Assembly: GCF_937616625.2 (NCBI RefSeq)
Contig: NC_065576.1
Location: 15,750,501-15,814,500 of the forward strand
Direction of reading: 5' to 3'
DNA from: Mercurialis annua
Taxonomy: Eukaryota > Streptophyta > Magnoliopsida > Malpighiales > Euphorbiaceae
DNA: 64,000 nucleotides
Shown here: piece after piece, positions 59,510 through 64,000 of the stretch
How the letters are laid out: the number at the start of each line of letters is the position of its first letter
How positions within the stretch are numbered: the first letter of the stretch is position 1
Notes under the pieces: generated by a model
Database searches by the model: none
Seen by the model: only the letters and a program-made list of their open reading frames with translations
Told to the model about the DNA's origin: nothing
Position numbers and translations under genes: made by a program

Positions 59510-61416
59510 ATGGCCATCACCAGATCTGGACTTCGTAGGAGCGAAGCCTTAGATATTTATTTTAAGTATAGTTTTCCTTTTGACTATAGAGTAGTATTAC
59601 CCAGTGCCGATATGGCCGCTTCTGATTCCCCTGATTCATCTTCCAGGGCGATTGTCTTTGAAGAGCAGTTCGTTGCTGGTCTTAGGTTTCCTTTAGATCC
59701 TTTTTTAGTAGAAGTATGTAGGGATTTAGGAGTTGTCTTAGGGCAGATCTATCCTGGTACGATTAAGGTGGTGCTCGCCTTTGTGGAAGCGTGTAGGCTT
59801 CGGGGTCATGCCTATTCTCTTAATGTTCTTTATTACTTCGTAGATTTTAGGAAATGCGACGGTTGTTTTGTGTTTGCACTTGGTAGGAGAGGTCAATCCC
59901 ATATTTATCTTCCTTGTTTGAATAATCGCTGGCGAAGGCGTTTCTTTATAGTCTATCATAATTTTGCTTTCCTTCATTTTTCGGATGGTTTTTCTACTCA
60001 TCAAGTCCAAAGTTGTCCGTCTCCTTTAAGTTTACCCGAGTCCATCCTTGCTTTTGACTTATCATTCCATAGTGTCTTTCAACGTCCTATTTTATACGTT
60101 TTGGTTAGTAGTCATCTTCGGCATCGATGGTTTCCTTTGGAGGATCCTTCTCGAGGCCTGGCGGATCTTTATTATTCCTTTCTTCAAGGTATATTTATTA
60201 TTTTATGTTTATTTGGTGTTTCTTTTCCTTTTGTAGGATGTCTTCTTCTTCTTACGATTTCCTTTCCGGATTTAAAGTAGATTTGGATATTCCGATGGGC
60301 GGTCCCGAAGCCCACATCGCCGAGCCTATTCCGGGAGATGATGCTGAAGTTGCTATAGTTTCTGTCGGGGCAGTGTTGCTTGCTGGTGACGGAGTAATCG
60401 TCATAGCTGATGGCGATGTGGTTGAAGAACCGATAGGTGATGAGCCTGTTATAGCTCCGCTTCCCCCTCCAGCTCCAGTGAATATTCCGGAAGAAACTGG
60501 GGAAGCAAATTCGGGCGAGTTGATTGTTATTGATTCGGAAGAGGTTTCACCGAGTCGAGACGTTGTGGATTCTCCGTCTAGGAAGAGGCGTCGAGTTAGT
60601 GATGACTCTCCTTCGAGGGAGAGTCTTCCTAGAGGTTCTTCTTCTGCTCCCAGTTTGGTGCAGTGGGTTGAAGGTCATGATCCAGCAAGTTTGCTGAATC
60701 CTCGAGTACTGGCAGAATATATCAAGACTTTGACGATTCCTAATGACATTACTTGGTTCGCCTCCAAGCCTGGGCAGGAGCTTTCTGATATTGCTTGTTT
60801 TCACGGATTTTCTGTAAGTTGATTATTATTTAAGTAGACTGTTTTTTAGATTCGCTATTCCCTTATATATTTTTATGATTTGTTTTTCTGTGTTGTATGG
60901 CAGGCTCTCCAGTCCGTTTTGGTGTTGAATGATCGCCGCCAATGTGCTGAGGAGGAGGTCGGTCGTCTTTCTTCTCTCCTGGCGATGTCTGAGTCCGAGA
61001 GGGTGAAGTTGAAAGCTTCTTTAGAAGAGCACGATTCGCTCTTATCACAGCTCAAGGCGCAGGATGCAATTAATGATCGCCAGGTCAAGGTGATTGAGAA
61101 GAAAACCATTGACCTGACTCGGGAGATGGAAGAGCTTATCCGAATCAATACCCTTATTGGCGAAGAGAGAGATAAGCTGAGATCTGAGGTAGAGGTGCTT
61201 CACATTCGTCTTCTTGATGCGAAGGCTTTTTATTCTGCTTTGATCAGCGAGTATCGCCTCGCTATTGGAAGGAAGCTTTTGGAGCAGAATCCAAACATTG
61301 ATCTGTCTGGAGTCAACGGGTTGGATCCTCAAATCATTGCTCATGATCTTCTTGAGAAAATGTCGAAGGATATAGATTTTTTCTTTTTCTTTTTCTATCT
61401 TGTTTTATATTTGTAA
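59510..61416 (+). CDS. Antisense extra ORF of gag-only Tat element
   Basis: Three open exons on the strand opposite to gag. Exon 1 (59510-60188, MAITRSGLRRSEALDIYF) has a globular region with FVAGLRFPLDPFLVEVCRDL, resembling the aORF at 17889 and the Transposase_28 type. Exon 2 (60237/60238-60813) is acidic and Pro/Ser-rich, with a basic SRKRRRV nuclear-localisation-like motif. Exon 3 (60904-61416) is a coiled coil (LSSLLAMSESERVKLKASLE). The intron 60814-60903 keeps frame. Joining exon 1 at 60188 to 60237 shifts frame and meets a stop, so either exon 2 starts at its own ATG (60238) or a base was lost. Function unknown. Confidence 0.6.
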
Positions 61417-61528
61417 TTCTGATTTATGAATATATCTCCTTTTGCTTCAATATCGGATTAAATGTTTGCTCGATTTATTTAATGTTTTCCGAGTCGATGC
61501 TTGATTTAGTTTGTCTTTTCGCCTCGGG

Positions 61529-61760
61529 AGTTAATCTAAACTCTGCTTTAGCGATTTTTATTTTGGCCGAGTTAATCTAAACTCTTTCATTTGAGTTAAT
61601 CAAAACTCGTAATTTTGTTTTGTTTGAGTTAATCTAAACACTTTTTTGGCGGTTTGCCTTTTCCTGAGTTAATCTAAACTCATAATTTCGTTTTGCTTGA
61701 GTTTGTCTAAACTCTTTCGCGGCGGTTTGCCTTTTTTGAGTTAGTCTAAACTCATAATTT
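61529..61760. repeat. Minisatellite with GAGTTAATCTAAACTC core
   Basis: Five to seven degenerate copies of GAGTTAATCTAAACTC, itself an imperfect palindrome (GAGTT...AACTC), spaced ~30-60 bp apart. It lies just beyond the antisense gene, as the 45 bp array does in the other Tat element. 61761-61955 shows nothing else. Confidence 0.75.
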
Positions 61761-61955
61761 TGTTATTGTTCATCTTTGATTTGATCATTCATGAAGGATC
61801 TTGATTTTTGCTTCTTTAGTGATTCGTCTGGCCATCATATAGTAGGAAAATTGAACTTCTATTGATAAAAAGATTGCATACAAAACATTAAAGATAGTTG
61901 TGACGCCATCGGGTAAGATGTAAAATCTTTACTAGCGATGGGTCGTTTTTCTTTC

Positions 61956-63602
61956 CTATTTTTCCTTCTTCTCGGTCTTGTTTTCTTGGAGGTCCACCAC
62001 GGACTCGTCGTAGCATTTCTTAGCTATATTCTGATCTCCTCTCAGCGTCACTACTCCTTTCTCGGTTGGTATTTTCATCGCCAATGCTCTTATGCTAGTT
62101 ACTCCAGCTGAGTCATGAAGGAAAGGTCTTCCGAGGATAGCGTTGTATGTTAGCTCCATGTCAACTATGTTAAACAGTGACATAACCTTTTTGTTGATTC
62201 CTCTCTCCGGACCGATTATTACTTCCAAGGTGACTGCTCCTAACGGATTGATGTAGGGGCCACCGAGTCCTGATAGTGGGATCGGGACTCGGCGCAGCCT
62301 TGACGCGGTTCCTCCGAGCATTTTGTATGCTGCGTTTGTCATGAGATTCACTGCGGTTCCTTCATCGATTAGGATTCGCTCCATGTTCCAATTCTCAATG
62401 ATAGTAGTTACTACCAAGGCATCATTATGGGGTGCTTTCACGTGTTCATAATCTTCAACATCGAAGATTACAGGTGGCATGTGGGTTTCTCTGATGTTCA
62501 TCACCTCTCTCCTTTGCTTTCTTCTAATTGTTGAGCTGATGTGTCCACCTCCATTGATCATGCGTATGGTTCCCAATATTTTGGATGGGCGTTCGTCTTC
62601 TTTTTCTTTGGCTTTGTCATCTCTGCTTCTCTTTTCTCCCTTGTCATTGTTTTTTGCTTTGTGGGCCACAAATTTCCTTAGTTCTCCTGTGTCGATCATT
62701 CTTTCAATTTCGACTTTCAAATCTATGCAGCTGTCTGTTTCATGTCTGAAGTCTTCGTGGAATTTGTAGTACTTTCTCGTGTCCCTTATTTCGGCTTTCA
62801 TCTTCGGTGGCCATACTACAATTTTGACGTTTTCTTTGATCCACATGAGGACGTTAGTTCGGCTGGTGTTCAATGGTGTGAAGTTGGTTTCATCGTCTCT
62901 GGGGTCATACCTCGGTTCGTATCTTGTTTGGGGGTTGAATCGCCTACTTTCTTCTGGCCTTCCTCTTCTATCTTCGGATTTTGACTTCGGCTTCTCTTTG
63001 GATTTCTCTTTCGACTCTTTTCCCTTTGCTTCTTTCCTACGAATCGCCTTTCGGCCCTCGTCTAGCTTAAAGTATTTTTGGGCTATGCCGATCAGATTCG
63101 AGAAAGTCGTGGGTTTATTGACCAGCAGCTTGTCTACTAGTTTTCCGAATCGTGTTCCTTCTCGCAATGATTCGGTTGCCATGTCAACGTTCAGGTTATC
63201 GATCTTCATATCTTGCTTATTGAATCGTTCGAAATAGCTTCTTAAGGTTTCTCCTTCTTCTTGAATGCATGATCTTAGGATGCTTGTGGTTGTTTTTGCT
63301 AGTATGTTTGTGAGATATCTTTTGAGGAATTCTGTCGATAGCGATGCGAAGCTTTTGATGGATCCTGGTTTCAATTTTTTGTACCACCTTTGGGCGGTAC
63401 CAGTGAGTGTGGTTGGGAATACCCTGCATAGAATAGCGTCTGATATGCTGAGTAGCCCCATGGTGGCTGTGAATATGGAAGTATGATCTCGGGGATCCCC
63501 TTCTCCGTTGAACGTCGGCAAGACTAGCAACTTCATGATCTCGAGCGAAGGGGGCGATCCCTTCAGCCTGAGATCGTCTATATCCAGCTCTTCTGACATC
63601 AA
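61956..63602 (-). CDS. Gag-protease polyprotein of Tat-type element
   Basis: 548 codons without a stop; first ATG at 63599. Residues ~25-125 are retrotransposon capsid (LPTFNGEGDPRDHTSIFTAT; GTAQRWYKKLKPGSI). ~190-240 is a Lys/Glu/Arg-rich RNA-binding segment. ~285-325 is the Tat-type post-capsid motif (KYYKFHEDFRHETDSCIDL). ~400-530 is a protease with active-site-like LIDEGTAVNLM and YNAILGRPFLHDSAG. The Asp of D-x-G is kept. The frame ends in a stop and no RT follows. Upstream in the same frame a stop at 63810-63812 precedes a charged Lys/Glu leader, so the N-terminus must come from another frame (63993-63757) through a shift or a start beyond the window. Confidence 0.8.
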   Translation of the reverse strand: MMSEELDIDDLRLKGSPPSLEIMKLLVLPTFNGEGDPRDHTSIFTATMGLLSISDAILCRVFPTTLTGTAQRWYKKLKPGSIKSFASLSTEFLKRYLTNILAKTTTSILRSCIQEEGETLRSYFERFNKQDMKIDNLNVDMATESLREGTRFGKLVDKLLVNKPTTFSNLIGIAQKYFKLDEGRKAIRRKEAKGKESKEKSKEKPKSKSEDRRGRPEESRRFNPQTRYEPRYDPRDDETNFTPLNTSRTNVLMWIKENVKIVVWPPKMKAEIRDTRKYYKFHEDFRHETDSCIDLKVEIERMIDTGELRKFVAHKAKNNDKGEKRSRDDKAKEKEDERPSKILGTIRMINGGGHISSTIRRKQRREVMNIRETHMPPVIFDVEDYEHVKAPHNDALVVTTIIENWNMERILIDEGTAVNLMTNAAYKMLGGTASRLRRVPIPLSGLGGPYINPLGAVTLEVIIGPERGINKKVMSLFNIVDMELTYNAILGRPFLHDSAGVTSIRALAMKIPTEKGVVTLRGDQNIAKKCYDESVVDLQENKTEKKEK

Positions 63603-64000
63603 TTTCTTGAGTGCCTTGGAAATCTTTTCTTCCAGATCTTCTTGGACTACATATGTGGCTTTGCTCTTTTGGAGCGATTCTACGGACTCGCCCTCCCCTT
63701 CTTGGTGTTTTTTCTTAGGTTTCTCTTTCCCTGCGTCTTTGTCTTGTCGCTTGCTTTTAGGTGGGGCATCTTCTTTCTCTCTCCCCCTTCGTTCTTCTCT
63801 TTTTGGAGTTTAAACCGCTTCGGGCATCGTCTTGATTTTTGCTCATTTTTGGATGTTTCAGGGGTTTGCTCGTCGGATTTTTCTTTTCCATTTTCTTGAT
63901 TTCCTGGGCATTCTTCGTCACTCTGTTTTTCATTTTCTCGTCGGTTTTTATCGTTTCTTTCCTCGTCTCTTTCTTCGTTTCCTCCAATTTCAAGGTTCCC
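63603..64000 (-). pseudogene. Gag leader region, shifted frame
   Basis: Two overlapping frames rich in Lys/Glu (ETKKETRKETIKTDEKMKN at 63900-63990; DAPPKSKRQDKDAGKEKP in the main gag frame). They resemble the charged N-terminal leader of Tat gag, cut by the window edge. Confidence 0.4.

Larger units (their letters stand above)
58350..64000 (-). mobile_element. Tat-type element with gag-protease and aORF but no pol
   Basis: 3' LTR 58350-58960 (TGATGGA...TCCATCA), purine tract, plus-strand extra gene (59510-61416), minisatellite (61529-61760) and a minus-strand gag-protease frame (63602-61956) continuing towards the window edge. The space between the gag-protease stop and the antisense gene is only ~540 bp, so RT, RNase H and integrase are absent. 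The 5' LTR and primer site are outside the window. It looks like a non-autonomous element that keeps gag. Confidence 0.8.

Noticed and set aside
1..64000. tRNA, rRNA, riboswitch or bacterial-type operon features
   Set aside because: I saw no cloverleaf-like gene, rRNA stretch or operon arrangement. The tRNA-like matches are only primer sites next to LTRs.

Overview
This is nuclear DNA from a flowering plant, most likely a eudicot. It is AT-rich and carries one multi-exon gene with GT-AG introns, inside dense nested transposons of plant type: Ty3/gypsy elements of the Tekay and Tat lineages, hAT and CACTA DNA transposons, and an S-protein-homolog fragment. I cannot name the species from sequence alone. 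All assignments come from motifs and repeat boundaries read by eye; no database was searched.

Layout. 1-4211: an LTR cut by the window edge, next to the broken gag-pol of a Tat-type gypsy element (+). 4212-15998: a decayed Tekay-type gypsy element on the minus strand, inserted in that Tat element and itself split by a 3,850 bp hAT transposon (11338-15187; 8 bp target duplication GCTCCAAC). 15999-16302: a hAT-like terminal fragment. 16303-27997: a copy of an LTR family broken by a complete Tat-lineage element (16806-25802; two 588 bp LTRs; target duplication GTACT) and a 1,130 bp CACTA-type miniature element (26005-27134; duplication AAG). An uninterrupted copy of the same LTR at 34525-35930 acts as an 'empty site' and confirms both insertions. 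27998-28287: a truncated, frameshifted S-protein-homolog pseudogene. 29248-36614: mosaic of Tekay-type LTR fragments ending in an integrase/chromodomain relic and its 3' LTR. 36615-50764: non-coding, LARD-like, PBS-bearing elements arranged as direct and inverted copies, rich in minisatellites. 53369-56731: the only gene that looks intact, a 10-exon receptor-like cytoplasmic kinase with an N-terminal universal stress protein domain (699 aa predicted). 57716-58844: two near-identical LTR pieces facing each other (495 bp arms, 139 bp loop). 58350-64000: a Tat-type element on the minus strand with an open gag-protease frame and an antisense, intron-containing extra gene, but no reverse transcriptase or integrase.

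How the parts relate. The two Tat elements are reciprocal deletion derivatives: the one at 16806 keeps RT, RNase H and integrase but lacks the gag core and protease; the one at 58350 keeps gag-protease but lacks RT, RNase H and integrase. Both carry an antisense, spliced, coiled-coil extra ORF followed by a minisatellite. The kinase gene is the only clear host function; the elements around it are relevant mainly as possible sources of small RNA, methylation or rearrangement.
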